52,932 bases of DNA from Lachnospiraceae bacterium UBA7054 (GCA_002492725.1 DLAF01000021.1:43927-96858), one strand, 5' to 3'; shown: positions 8,926 through 18,437, numbered from the stretch's first letter. The notes: generated from the letters alone by a model not told the origin. Program-made: numbers and translations.

Positions 8926-11619
8926 TCACGACTCCTGCTTCTCTTTCTTCACAAACATCAACCCAAATGTCCCGATCCCGCAGTTGCTCGATACGGTAGC
9001 GGAGGCCTTTTGCAAAACGATTTTATCAAATTTGATATAGCGCTCCACCACAGCCAGGATCTCATCAATTTGTGACACACTGCAGCCTGCGTAGGTGACA
9101 AACAGGAGGCGTGAGTCAATCTGCGCGCTGTGGCGAAAAAGTTTTTTGACATATTGCATGGTTGCCTGGTGCATGTTGCCGGTTTCAATCCGCCACAGTC
9201 CCAGCTTGTTTTTGGACATAGCCAGAACAGGATGGAGGTTTAAGACGGTACAGAGTCTGTGTACGGCGCCGGAAACCTTGCCGCAGCGGTGGAGCGTAGC
9301 GGTGCCGGGCACCAGGAAATTGGAGAAGACGCGCTCTCTGTAAGCTTCCAGAGCCATGCAGATTTCGGGAACCGTCTTTCCCTCCTCGGCAAGCATGGCC
9401 GCGTAGAGAACCACGAGGCCATGACCGCTGCTGATATGTCCGGAGTCCAGGATGGTTACATTGTCGAAGCTGCCTGCTGCCTGACTTGCGTTCGGATAAG
9501 CGCCGCTTAGGTCGGCGGTTGCGGTGATATGCAGGACGTGCTCCGCTTCCGCCAGCGCTTCCGCAAAGAAATATTCGTACTCGGAAGGAGCTGCCGTGGA
9601 GGAATGAGCCTCATTGCCCTCGGTTTCCAGATAGGCTAACAGGCTGTCGGAAGAAATTTCAAAGAGGTCGCAAAATCGTCCTTCTTTGGTGTGGACATAG
9701 CAGTACATGAGGCGGATATGAAACCGTTCCAAAAGGTCTTTTGGCAGATCGCAGATACAGTCAGCAGTAATGGCGATTTTTCGCTTTCTTGCGCTGCTCA
9801 CCTGATTGGGACCTTCATAGGCAGCTTCTTCCTCTTCCTCCTCCTTTGCGAGAAATTCGATCAGCTCATGCGGCAGATACTGCAGCAGGCCGGCCTCCAA
9901 AAGAGACGTGCTGATGGGCTTTGCCAGATAGCCGTCGAAACCCATGTTCCGGTAGACCTGCTCGGCGTCAGACATGACGTTGGCGGTCAGCGCAATCACA
10001 GGAGTCTTTTGGCAGAAACCTTTGGATTGGCTTCGGAGAGCGCGGAGTGTGGTTGCCCCATCCATTTCCGGCATCATGTGATCCATGAGAATCAGATGGT
10101 AGGCACTCTCCGCTGTTTTCTTTAAGGCTTCCTTTCCGCTCTCCGCCGTGTCCACCTGAACTTTTGTATCCCGGAGGAGTTTCACCGCCACCATCAGGTT
10201 CATGGCGTTGTCGTCTACCACCAGGATGCGGGCATCCGGGGCGATAAAGGTCTGCCTGTAGCGGGCGCGCTGGTTTAACTGTTTCTGCGCCGCAAAGTTG
10301 ATGGCGCCGATGGGACGTACATTGACAATACGCTGTTTCAGTTCGATCGTAAAGGTGGATCCTTGGTGGTAGACGCTGTCTACGGTAATCTTGCCGCCCA
10401 TCATCTCCATGAGCTGTTTGGAGATGCTAAGACCCAGACCCGTCCCCTCGATGTTGCGGTTGTCTGACTCGTCCACCCGCTTGAAGGAATTAAAGAGGTC
10501 GTCCAGGCTTTCCTTACGGATGCCCATTCCGGTGTCCTGCACGGAGATACGCAGGAGGATCTGATCTGCGGCGATGCGTTCACATTTCGCTGTCAGAGTG
10601 ACAGATCCTGTGTCTGTATACTTGACCGCATTAGTCAATAAATTGGTCACGACCTGTTTGATCCGTACTTCGTCACCGTAGAGCATAGAGGGAATCTCGG
10701 GGTCTATGTCCACCTTAAATTCCAGGTCTTTCTGGTGAGCACGAATCCAGACAAGGTTTACCAGGTCGCTGAACATGGAGCTGATCTCATACTGGGTGGG
10801 CACAATGTCCATCTTGCCGGATTCCAGCTTTGAGAGATCAAGAATATCGTTTATGGTTGTCAGCAGCATCTTGCTGGCGTTCTGAATATTGATGGCGTTT
10901 TCCGCGATCTCGTCTGAAATATCATCCCGCAGGATCATCTCGTTTAGGCCGATGATGGTGTTGATGGGGGTGCGGATCTCGTGGCTCATGTTGGCAAAAA
11001 AGGTATCTTTGGAGCGGGCCATCTGCTCCACTTCCCGTTTTTGCTGTTCCGCGATCTGACGTTCCCGCTCATAGGTTTTTGCCTGGCTTTTTAAGAGGAT
11101 GCCGATGAAACAGCTGACGCATAACAGTGTGACAAAGGAATCCGTAAAGCCGTAGAAACGGGTGGAGGGCGGCAGGATCATCGGTTTATAATAGCTGACC
11201 AGATAAGTCAACAAAAAGGAGAGCGCGGACAAGATAAAGGCCAGCAGAAAGGACTTTCCCTCGAACAGCAGGAAGATATACACGAGTCCCAGCACGAACC
11301 AGACAGGTGTGCCGCTCTGGGTGCCGCCGCTTAGAATAAAGACGATCGGAAAGAGGATCATGTTGGTGCCAATGATCAAAAGCCAGGAGGCAAGCTTCAT
11401 ATTGCGGCGCGTGACGGCAATCCATATGGCGAGACCGGAGACGGCGCACATGGCAAGCAGCGCGTAGAGCACTCTGGAATCAGCGCCCAGAAACACACGT
11501 CCCGTGCCGATCACGGAGGCGGCAAACACAAGCAAAAGCACCATGTGATTCATCCGCTCGTGAAAAGTCAGCTTTTCGGAAAACATTTTTTCAATAAAGT
11601 TTTGTATTTTCTTGATCAT
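8926..11619 (-). CDS. Hybrid histidine kinase with receiver and C-terminal DegV domain
   Basis: 897 residues in four parts. Residues 1-180 hold about six membrane segments. Residues 200-430 form a HisKA/HATPase_c kinase with phospho-His 213 in FFANMSHEIRTPIN and a G-box EGTGLGLSISKQ. Residues 463-585 are a CheY-like receiver (LVVDDN, phospho-Asp 513 in LILMDHMMPEMDG, Lys in YLAKPI). After a Glu-rich linker, residues 613-897 match the DegV/FakB family: ITADCICDLP at its start, STAAPSE in place of the usual TS.PS loop, then LSGAYPNASQAA and TILDSG. DegV proteins bind a fatty acid; in FakB the acid is presented for phosphorylation by FakA. Fusion to a kinase-receiver suggests lipid-responsive signalling (inference). 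Three bases follow the upstream kinase gene stop; GGAG lies eight bases before ATG. No HPt is present, so it may rely on the neighbour's. Confidence 0.9.
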   Translation of the reverse strand: MIKKIQNFIEKMFSEKLTFHERMNHMVLLLVFAASVIGTGRVFLGADSRVLYALLAMCAVSGLAIWIAVTRRNMKLASWLLIIGTNMILFPIVFILSGGTQSGTPVWFVLGLVYIFLLFEGKSFLLAFILSALSFLLTYLVSYYKPMILPPSTRFYGFTDSFVTLLCVSCFIGILLKSQAKTYERERQIAEQQKREVEQMARSKDTFFANMSHEIRTPINTIIGLNEMILRDDISDEIAENAINIQNASKMLLTTINDILDLSKLESGKMDIVPTQYEISSMFSDLVNLVWIRAHQKDLEFKVDIDPEIPSMLYGDEVRIKQVVTNLLTNAVKYTDTGSVTLTAKCERIAADQILLRISVQDTGMGIRKESLDDLFNSFKRVDESDNRNIEGTGLGLSISKQLMEMMGGKITVDSVYHQGSTFTIELKQRIVNVRPIGAINFAAQKQLNQRARYRQTFIAPDARILVVDDNAMNLMVAVKLLRDTKVQVDTAESGKEALKKTAESAYHLILMDHMMPEMDGATTLRALRSQSKGFCQKTPVIALTANVMSDAEQVYRNMGFDGYLAKPISTSLLEAGLLQYLPHELIEFLAKEEEEEEAAYEGPNQVSSARKRKIAITADCICDLPKDLLERFHIRLMYCYVHTKEGRFCDLFEISSDSLLAYLETEGNEAHSSTAAPSEYEYFFAEALAEAEHVLHITATADLSGAYPNASQAAGSFDNVTILDSGHISSGHGLVVLYAAMLAEEGKTVPEICMALEAYRERVFSNFLVPGTATLHRCGKVSGAVHRLCTVLNLHPVLAMSKNKLGLWRIETGNMHQATMQYVKKLFRHSAQIDSRLLFVTYAGCSVSQIDEILAVVERYIKFDKIVLQKASATVSSNCGIGTFGLMFVKKEKQES

Positions 11620-11622
11620 TCG

Positions 11623-14475
11623 CTATTTCTCCATTCTTTCCAGAACTTCGGCCGCGCCGAGAAAATCAAAGTCGGCAGCCATTGAGCGGATTTCATCCGC
11701 AATCTCTTTTAAGGAGCCGTTTGCCGTGCGGCAAAGAGAGAGTCTGTCAAGGAGCGGGTAGAGTCCTTCGATTTCAAAAGCCGATAGCTTTTCGGCAATC
11801 TCGTTTATCAGTGACGTTAAGGATTCCTCATCGGTTACAGACGAATCCGTGCCTGTTTCCGCTCCGCTTTCGTTTGACGGCGCATCTTTGTCGGGGTAGA
11901 CAAAGACGTTGTCCGTCAGCGCCTCAAGGAGGGCGTCATGCTGTTCCATCATAGCTTCATGATGCTGTAATATGTAATCGATTCGATTTTCCTTACCGGC
12001 AAATTCCAGCTCCTTTGCAGCGGCGGAAAGGTCGTCTGCACCGATGCCTTTGGCGTTCCCTTTGAGGGCATGGACGCAGATCACATAGTTTTTCCAGTCC
12101 TGCTCCCGGAAATAATGGGCAAGATTTTCCCGGCGCCTTTCTCCTTCCGCGTGGAAGATGGCAACGATTTCACGGAAGCCTTCCTCGTCGCCGCAGTAAG
12201 CGTAAGCGTGTTCCAGATCAATGCCGGCTTTGGTAAGACGCAGGCGGTCGCTTGCAGACTTATTTTGAAGAGAAAGAGAAGCTTCGTCTGCCGTGGCCTT
12301 TTTCTTTTCCTGTGTCCCGGGCGCGTGCAAATCATCGTCTGCCGCCGTGGGTACGGATGCTCCGGACTGTCCGGAAGAAGGCGCTTGTCCGCCCTCTTCG
12401 TCCTCTATCACGATCTGCATCTGGGAGGGAATGTAGCGGCGCAGAATGCGCTCCAGTACGCTAAGTTCAATCGGTTTTGCGATAAAGTCATTGAAGCCCT
12501 CCGACATGAACATTTCCCTCGCGCCGCCGATGGCGTTGGCGGTGAAGGCGATGATGGGGAGGGATTGGTAGTACAGGCCGGGCTTCTGCCTGATCTTGTG
12601 CAGCGTCTCCACACCGTCCATTTCCGGCATCATATGATCCAGGAAAACGCAGTCAAAGTCCGGCGTGTTCAGTTTTTCCAGGGCTTCCTGTCCGCTGCCT
12701 GCCATGGTGACTTTGAGCTGATAGGGCAGAAGGAGTCTCGCCATGACTTTCAGATTCATGGCGTTGTCATCCACCACAAGAACGCGGGCCTGCGGGGCAA
12801 TAAACTTATTATGTAAACTCACGTGAGAATCTTCGTTGACGAGGATCTTTTGACCGTTGAAGACGGCGGCGATGGAAAGCACGGTAAAAGGCTTGTAGAT
12901 GCGCAGCATCTGCCCCGGCACCAAAAGTTCCTGGTCATAATCCAGGAGAAGAACCACCGTTATCTTAGCGCTTAACTTGTCAAAGAAGGGCCTGTCTTCG
13001 CTGTATTCTTCCCAGCCGATAAAGATATGGGAGTAGTTTTCGCGTTCCATGCGGCGTTTCAATTCAGGAAGGTTTCTGCAGACGCGGAACGGGAAGCCAA
13101 ACTGGGCGGTAATGTGCCGAATGCAGTTTTCATAGCCCTCGCGCACTACAGTGTAGTCGTATTTTTCCAGATTGATGTAGCAGGCGGCGTAGAGATTTCT
13201 TTTATCCCGAATGGAGACAATGGGTGTCTCGTCCAGCACTTTTTGCGGAACGGTAAACTGAAATTCGCTGCCGATTCCCGGTGTGCTGTTCACAGTGAGA
13301 AAACCGCCCAAACTGCGCACCAGTGCCTGCGTGATGGCGAGGCCGAGGCCCACGCCGCCCTCTTTTCTGTTACGTTTTGTGTCAACCTGGCTGAAGCTTG
13401 AAAAGATCTTTTCCAGGTCGGCTCGTTCGATACCGATGCCGGAATCCCTGACGCTCACGGAAAGATTGATACCGTATTCTTCACGGCGGCTCTTGATGCG
13501 CAGGATCACGCCGCCCTCTTTCGTAAATTTGATGGCGTTTTCTAAGAGATTGATAATGGTGCGCCTGAGTTTTTGTTCATCCCCCAACAGATTGCTGGGC
13601 AGATCGGCGTCGCAGTCCACGATCAGTTCCAGATGCTTGCCATTGTCCATGGTCATTGCCATGTTGATAATGTCGGTGATGGTGGAAGTGATGTTGTAGC
13701 TTTCCTCTGCAAGCTCCAGTTTCCCGGTGTCCAGCTCCGAAAAATCCAGAATATTGCTGACCGTTGCGAGAAGATTTCTTCCGGCAGTCTGAATATCCAC
13801 CACATCCCGCCGCACTTCCAGAGGAAGGTCTTCCTGTAAGATGACTTCACTCATGCCGCACACTGCATTGATGGGGGTACGGATCTCATGGGAGACATTG
13901 ACCAGAAAATCGTTCTTGCTGCGTTCGGCTATTTCCAGTTCCCGGATATTCTCAAACAGAAGCTCGTTTGCCGTCTGGCGGTTTTTCAAAATGATCCATA
14001 TGACGGCGGAAATCGTGTAGAGGGAGATGAACTGGATCGCAAGTCTGAGAAGATCGTGTACGGAGGCAATCACAATCGTCTTTGCGATAAAGCCATGGTA
14101 GAGAAAAAGGAAAAGAGGAATGATAATTCCCGGGTAGAGGATGGATTTCAGGCTGAAAATGCTTAGCAGGACGATGACGCCCGCCATGGTGATCAGCATG
14201 GAAGAAAAACTCTCCGTAAACAGGGCGTAGAGAATGAAGTCAGCCCAGCACATGGCGGCGATGAACTGTGCCCTGTGATCATGATCCCAGCATTCGCGCC
14301 AGTAGACAAACCAGCCCGCAATCGGGGGCAGAAACAGAATTTCCCGAATATAGATGCTCCATCCGGAAAGGACTGCGGTAACAAACATGGCGACGGCGTA
14401 GAGGCTTAAGACAGCCAGTACGGTACGCTCCAGTTTTCTTTTGGCAAGTTCCGCTTTCAATTGTAGGTTGTTCAA
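11623..14475 (-). CDS. Hybrid sensor histidine kinase with receiver and HPt domain
   Basis: About 950 residues: membrane segments in the first 170, a HisKA domain with NDFLVNVSHEIRTPIN, HATPase_c (VGLGLAITQAL), and a degenerate receiver-like segment. A full receiver follows (VLVVDDNAMN, FLDHMMPEMDG, FIAKPI), then an acidic linker and a C-terminal HPt domain (CVHALKGNAKGIG). This is a full His-Asp-His phosphorelay protein that can pass phosphate to a separate receiver, very plausibly the HD-GYP regulator encoded just upstream. Start choice: a TTG at 14484 is only two bases from AAGGAG, while the in-frame TTG at 14475 has 11 bases of spacing, so I use 14475. The gene sits 13 bases or so downstream of the HD-GYP gene and 3 bases before the DegV-kinase gene, so the three form an operon. 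Confidence 0.9.
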   Translation of the reverse strand: MNNLQLKAELAKRKLERTVLAVLSLYAVAMFVTAVLSGWSIYIREILFLPPIAGWFVYWRECWDHDHRAQFIAAMCWADFILYALFTESFSSMLITMAGVIVLLSIFSLKSILYPGIIIPLFLFLYHGFIAKTIVIASVHDLLRLAIQFISLYTISAVIWIILKNRQTANELLFENIRELEIAERSKNDFLVNVSHEIRTPINAVCGMSEVILQEDLPLEVRRDVVDIQTAGRNLLATVSNILDFSELDTGKLELAEESYNITSTITDIINMAMTMDNGKHLELIVDCDADLPSNLLGDEQKLRRTIINLLENAIKFTKEGGVILRIKSRREEYGINLSVSVRDSGIGIERADLEKIFSSFSQVDTKRNRKEGGVGLGLAITQALVRSLGGFLTVNSTPGIGSEFQFTVPQKVLDETPIVSIRDKRNLYAACYINLEKYDYTVVREGYENCIRHITAQFGFPFRVCRNLPELKRRMERENYSHIFIGWEEYSEDRPFFDKLSAKITVVLLLDYDQELLVPGQMLRIYKPFTVLSIAAVFNGQKILVNEDSHVSLHNKFIAPQARVLVVDDNAMNLKVMARLLLPYQLKVTMAGSGQEALEKLNTPDFDCVFLDHMMPEMDGVETLHKIRQKPGLYYQSLPIIAFTANAIGGAREMFMSEGFNDFIAKPIELSVLERILRRYIPSQMQIVIEDEEGGQAPSSGQSGASVPTAADDDLHAPGTQEKKKATADEASLSLQNKSASDRLRLTKAGIDLEHAYAYCGDEEGFREIVAIFHAEGERRRENLAHYFREQDWKNYVICVHALKGNAKGIGADDLSAAAKELEFAGKENRIDYILQHHEAMMEQHDALLEALTDNVFVYPDKDAPSNESGAETGTDSSVTDEESLTSLINEIAEKLSAFEIEGLYPLLDRLSLCRTANGSLKEIADEIRSMAADFDFLGAAEVLERMEK

Positions 14476-14497
14476 GGCAGTCAACGCTCCTTTTTTC

Positions 14498-15562
14498 TTA
14501 GTGGGAAAGCACTTCTTTCAGCTGCGGCAGCATTTCAATAAATACGTCAATGATGACCGGATCAAACTGCGTGCCCCGCCCTTCCGACATGATCTGCATG
14601 ATGCGCTCAACAGGGCGTATGGGTGGTTTGTAGCAGCGTTCCTCGTAGAGGGCGTCAAACACGTCTGCGACAGCCATGATGCGTGCCGAAAGAGGGATAT
14701 TGTTTTCCGTAAGCCCCGCAGGATAGCCGGTGCCGTCCCAGCGTTCGTGGTGATAGAGGGCAATGTCTTCCACCAGCCGCACATAGTGTTCATCCTCAAT
14801 ATCGCCGATGATGGTCTGGATGATTTTGCGGCTGTGGGTGGTGTGCAGCTTCATGGTATCGAATTCTTCCGGAGTCAGCTTGCCGGGTTTTTGTAAAATA
14901 GCGTCGGGGATCTTGATCTTGCCCACGTCATGCAGGGGCGCTGCCTTGCACAGATCCTCTATGTAGGAGGGCGTAAGCTCCTCCGGAAAAAGTCCTCGGG
15001 AAAGCAGTTCCTGTGCAATCATGCGCACATAATTTTGGGTGTTTTTTACGTGCTTTCCGGTGCTTCCGTCCCGACTCTCAATCAGGTTTGCCATGCCGAT
15101 AATGACGGAATCCTGAATGCGACCAAGGCGCTGGGCGTCCTCCGTGATTTTCTGCGCCTGCACATTTACCATGTTTTCCAGATTGTGACGGTACTGGTCA
15201 AGCTCGATGGTTTTGCTGACGCGGCTTAAGAGGATATCGGGTACGAAGGGCTTTGTCACAAAGTCCATCGCGCCCATCTGGAAACACTTAATCTCGGTCT
15301 CCGCCAGATTGTCCGCGGTCAGAAAGATGACGGGAATCATCTCGGTGTTTATGTTGGAACGCAGTTGTTCCATTACTTCGAAGCCGTCCATATTTGGCAT
15401 ATTGATGTCAAGAAGAATCAGGTCGGGACGGTGCGATTCCAAATATTTTAAGGCTGCCTCACCAGAAGTAGAGGCGGCGATGCGGTACTGGGATCCAAGA
15501 ATTTTCTGGGCGAGCGCCAGATTGGTCTTATCGTCGTCAACCACCAGAATAATATTTTTCAT
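14498..15562 (-). CDS. Response regulator with HD-GYP c-di-GMP phosphodiesterase domain
   Basis: 354 residues. The N-terminal receiver carries LVVDDD, phospho-Asp 52 in LILLDINMPNMDG, and Lys in FVTKPF. A coiled linker (120-150) leads to an HD-GYP domain with HDVGK (His 211, Asp 212), HHERWDGTGYP (271-281) and DVFDALYEERCYKP. RpfG-family enzymes of this build hydrolyse cyclic di-GMP, with activity set by receiver phosphorylation. All metal-binding and GYP residues are intact, so it should be active. It is the first gene of the leftward signalling operon, read from a promoter at 15628-15656, with AAGGAG seven bases before ATG. The two hybrid kinases downstream are the likely phosphodonors. Confidence 0.93.
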   Translation of the reverse strand: MKNIILVVDDDKTNLALAQKILGSQYRIAASTSGEAALKYLESHRPDLILLDINMPNMDGFEVMEQLRSNINTEMIPVIFLTADNLAETEIKCFQMGAMDFVTKPFVPDILLSRVSKTIELDQYRHNLENMVNVQAQKITEDAQRLGRIQDSVIIGMANLIESRDGSTGKHVKNTQNYVRMIAQELLSRGLFPEELTPSYIEDLCKAAPLHDVGKIKIPDAILQKPGKLTPEEFDTMKLHTTHSRKIIQTIIGDIEDEHYVRLVEDIALYHHERWDGTGYPAGLTENNIPLSARIMAVADVFDALYEERCYKPPIRPVERIMQIMSEGRGTQFDPVIIDVFIEMLPQLKEVLSH

Positions 15563-15627
15563 CGGAATACTCCTTCGTGCATGTTAACAGAGAAAGCGTC
15601 GGCAAACATTTCACCTAATTATTATCT

Positions 15628-15656
15628 ATTGTAAAACAAGAAGGAAAGAAAAGCAA
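15628..15656 (-). promoter_or_regulatory. Promoter of the HD-GYP/hybrid kinase operon
   Basis: On the minus strand: TTGCTT (15651-15656), 17-bp spacer, TACAAT (15628-15633). Predicted start near 15621, giving a leader of about 60 nt. It is divergent from the helicase promoter about 100 bases away. Confidence 0.55.
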
Positions 15657-15735
15657 GAAATCGCGGTGCACATGCCATTGCAAATTTCGGTGCCGTGCGG
15701 TTGGAAAGGGGGAAGATTTTGACAGGGTAGAGGGT

Positions 15736-15765
15736 TTGCGTTATGGGAGTAAGATGTGGTACAAT
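15736..15765 (+). promoter_or_regulatory. Extended -10 promoter of the helicase gene
   Basis: TTGCGT (15736-15741), 18-bp spacer, TACAAT (15760-15765) with a TG extension at 15757-15758. A start 6-8 bases downstream would fall on or beside the ATG at 15772, which has no Shine-Dalgarno sequence. Confidence 0.5.
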
Positions 15766-15771
15766 TTATAT

Positions 15772-17730
15772 ATGAGCGAAAACAGAGAACAAAACGAGAA
15801 AAAACAACAGAGTGAGCAGTTTTCCGAACAGCTCTGGAAACCGTACGAGCAGGCATTTTTTCAATTTGAGGCGAAGGAAATGCGCAAATTGATCAGGAGC
15901 ACGGAAAAGCAGCTCGGGCAGCTGGAAAGACGCATTGCCCGCAAGAAAAAGCAGGAGAACCATCAGGTGCTGGCGGACATGCGGGAACTTCACAAAAAGG
16001 TGGCGCAGGTCGGTTATACGGTGGTCTGCAGGGATACCAAATGGATGAAGAAATACCGTCATGTGGTGCGGATGCTTGTAAGGCTGGACGTCTCCTTTTT
16101 GAAAAAAATGGCGGCGGGGGCTGTGCCGGAAGATATCGCCGCGATGGAGAAGACGGCGGCGCTTCTGCGTGAAAAATCCCTCTATGAGATCTACAAAGAG
16201 GATTACATGCAGTATCTGGTAGGACAGCGCATCGAGGAACTGATGGAGGCGGAACCGGAGAAGCAGTACCCGGAGGCCAGAGGCATGAAACGGCATTTTA
16301 TCCTGCACATCGGCCCGACCAACAGCGGTAAGACCTACGAAGCGCTGCAGCGTTTGAAGCAGGCTTATCACGGCATTTACTTAGGTCCGCTGCGCCTTCT
16401 GGCGCTGGAAGTCTATGACCGCATGATGGCGGCTGGCATTCCCTGCAATATGATCACCGGTGAGGAGACCATTTATACGCCGGGACATTTTGTGCAGGCC
16501 TCCACCGTGGAAATCTTAAATATCAGGGAAGTGTATGATATCGCCGTGATCGATGAGGCGCAGATGATGGCCGACGAGAACAGGGGGAGCTACTGGACCA
16601 GGGCGATTTTGGGAATCCGCGCGGAAGAGATCCACGTCTGCGCTTCCGGTACGGCGGAAGATATTCTGGTCAGGATGTTAAAACGCTGCGGTGATTCATA
16701 TGAGATCGTCCATCACGAAAGAAATACGAAGCTGACCTTCCTGCGCGAGCGCTACGATATGTCGGTGGATGTGGAACCGGGTGACGCGCTGATTGCCTTT
16801 TCCAAGAAAAATGTGCTGGCGATCGCGGCGGCGCTTGAGGGGCGCGGCATTTCCGCCAGTGTGATCTACGGGAACCTGCCGCCTCAGACGAGGCAGGAAC
16901 AGGTGCGCCTTTTCACGGAGGGGGTCAATCAGGTGGTAGTGGCGACGGACGCCATCGGCATGGGCATCAATCTGCCCATCCGCAGAGTGGTTTTTATGAA
17001 CACGACGAAATTTGACGGCGTGGGCAAAAGACGGCTCCTGGCGGAGGAAATCCGGCAGATTGCGGGCCGTGCAGGGCGCTTTGGCTTTTACGATACCGGC
17101 TATGTGCAGTCGGCGATGGATATGGAGTATGTAGGTAAGAAGCTGGCGGAGCCATTTTATCCGATCAAGAGAGCCAGAGTAGGTTTCCCGGAGGTGCTCC
17201 TTGACATTGATATTGAGCTTGACGAGATCATTGAGGCGTGGGAAAAGACCGGGAATCCGCCTATGTATGATAAGATTTCCATGAGGGAAAGTATCGACAA
17301 ATATCGTTATCTGCGGGATTACCGCAGAAAGATCGATTACATGGATGACAGGAAACTGGTGCTCACCCTCATTACCTGCCCTTTTGACGTGAAGGACAGG
17401 GAGGTGCTAAGGCTTTGGCTGCGCTACTGCGAGAAGCCGGAAAAGCAGCAAAACTGTCCCATGCTGCCAAAGGATTTTTCATTGGAGGGGCTTGAGTCCT
17501 ACTACAAGCAGCTTGATCTTTATACGCAGTTTTCCGCGCGCATGGACTGGCAGATCGATAAAGAAGAGGTGGCGGCGAACAGGGAATGGGCACAGCATGA
17601 GATTGGAGAACTTCTCAAGGAGGATAAGGGGCAGTTTGAGAAGAAATGCAGGATCTGCGGCAGACCTCTTTTGTGGAATGCGGCTTATCCGATCTGCGAC
17701 CGCTGCTACCGCAGGATGAGTCAGGAATAA
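15772..17730 (+). CDS. Suv3-like DExH-box RNA helicase
   Basis: About 652 residues. A charged, coiled N-terminus (to about 170) precedes a helicase core: motif I IGPTNSGKTYEAL, a GPLRLLALE motif Ia, DEAQ-type Walker B in AVIDEAQMMAD, and the C-terminal lobe with ATDAIGMGINLPI and RQIAGRAGRFG. This order matches the mitochondrial Suv3 family, an NTP-driven RNA unwinder of the degradosome. Bacterial members occur in Clostridia and their role is poorly defined. The C-terminus carries a zinc-ribbon-like CRICGRPL...CDRCYRRM, an extra nucleic-acid-binding module. I choose ATG 15772: an in-frame TTG further up lies in the promoter. The next gene follows after 16 bases, with a phosphopantetheinyl transferase and a hydrolase probably on the same transcript. 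Confidence 0.88.
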   Translation: MSENREQNEKKQQSEQFSEQLWKPYEQAFFQFEAKEMRKLIRSTEKQLGQLERRIARKKKQENHQVLADMRELHKKVAQVGYTVVCRDTKWMKKYRHVVRMLVRLDVSFLKKMAAGAVPEDIAAMEKTAALLREKSLYEIYKEDYMQYLVGQRIEELMEAEPEKQYPEARGMKRHFILHIGPTNSGKTYEALQRLKQAYHGIYLGPLRLLALEVYDRMMAAGIPCNMITGEETIYTPGHFVQASTVEILNIREVYDIAVIDEAQMMADENRGSYWTRAILGIRAEEIHVCASGTAEDILVRMLKRCGDSYEIVHHERNTKLTFLRERYDMSVDVEPGDALIAFSKKNVLAIAAALEGRGISASVIYGNLPPQTRQEQVRLFTEGVNQVVVATDAIGMGINLPIRRVVFMNTTKFDGVGKRRLLAEEIRQIAGRAGRFGFYDTGYVQSAMDMEYVGKKLAEPFYPIKRARVGFPEVLLDIDIELDEIIEAWEKTGNPPMYDKISMRESIDKYRYLRDYRRKIDYMDDRKLVLTLITCPFDVKDREVLRLWLRYCEKPEKQQNCPMLPKDFSLEGLESYYKQLDLYTQFSARMDWQIDKEEVAANREWAQHEIGELLKEDKGQFEKKCRICGRPLLWNAAYPICDRCYRRMSQE

Positions 17731-17746
17731 AGAGAAGGGAACCGCT

Positions 17747-18421
17747 ATGATCTATACTTATTATGCGGATGTGAGGTGTCTGGCAAACCGGGCATTGTTT
17801 CAGGAAAAAAGTAAGCAGCTTTCCCCTTACAGGCAGCAGAAGATCGCAGTTTTGCGGCATGAAAAAGACAAATACAGAAGTCTTGGGGCGGGTCTTTTGC
17901 TGGATCATGCGCTGGGAATCTATGGCCTGCAGGAAAAGAGCGCAGAATATGAGATCGGTGCGTGGGGAAAACCGGTTTTGAAATACCATCCGCAGATCAA
18001 TTTCTCCCTTTCTCACTCGGGCGATTATGCAATCTGTACCATCGGAGACAGCCCGCTTGGCAATGATATTGAACAGAGAAAGGCGGGACGTCTTAAAGTG
18101 GCGGATCACTTTTTTACCGAGGAAGAGCTGGCTTGGATGTATGATACCAAGGAGGATGCAGACAGGGAGCTTAGGATGTTTCGCCTCTGGACCATGAAGG
18201 AGAGCTTTTTAAAGGCGACCGGGCGGGGGATGTCTTTGTCTTTGAAAGAGTTTTCCATTCATATCGATGAGGCTTCGGGGCGGGCCAGGGTGCGGCATTC
18301 CTTTGACGGAAAATACTATTTTTTGCGGGAATATCAGGAAATCGGGGGATATTGCACAGCGGTTTGCTGTCAGGGAAAGGGAGATATGGCTTACGGTATG
18401 ATGGCGGTGGAACTGTATTGA
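17747..18421 (+). CDS. 4'-phosphopantetheinyl transferase (Sfp-like)
   Basis: 224 residues, the usual size for Sfp-type enzymes. Signature blocks are present: a WGKPVLKYH segment, INFSLSHSGDYAIC, a Mg-binding GNDIEQ (Asp and Glu), and LWTMKESFLKATGRGM with the conserved W.KKE-like Lys-Glu pair. The enzyme moves the phosphopantetheine arm of CoA onto a carrier-protein serine, in fatty-acid synthase ACP or a polyketide/peptide synthetase. No synthetase gene is nearby, so it could be a genome-wide activator. It lies 16 bases after the helicase gene and 16 bases before the hydrolase gene. Confidence 0.9.
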   Translation: MIYTYYADVRCLANRALFQEKSKQLSPYRQQKIAVLRHEKDKYRSLGAGLLLDHALGIYGLQEKSAEYEIGAWGKPVLKYHPQINFSLSHSGDYAICTIGDSPLGNDIEQRKAGRLKVADHFFTEEELAWMYDTKEDADRELRMFRLWTMKESFLKATGRGMSLSLKEFSIHIDEASGRARVRHSFDGKYYFLREYQEIGGYCTAVCCQGKGDMAYGMMAVELY

Positions 18422-18437
18422 GAATGGGGGAAGCGGG

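Noticed and set aside
12070..12816. 248-codon plus-strand frame across a hybrid kinase gene
   Set aside because: It lies opposite the receiver and HPt coding sequence, whose motifs are intact; no support for expression.
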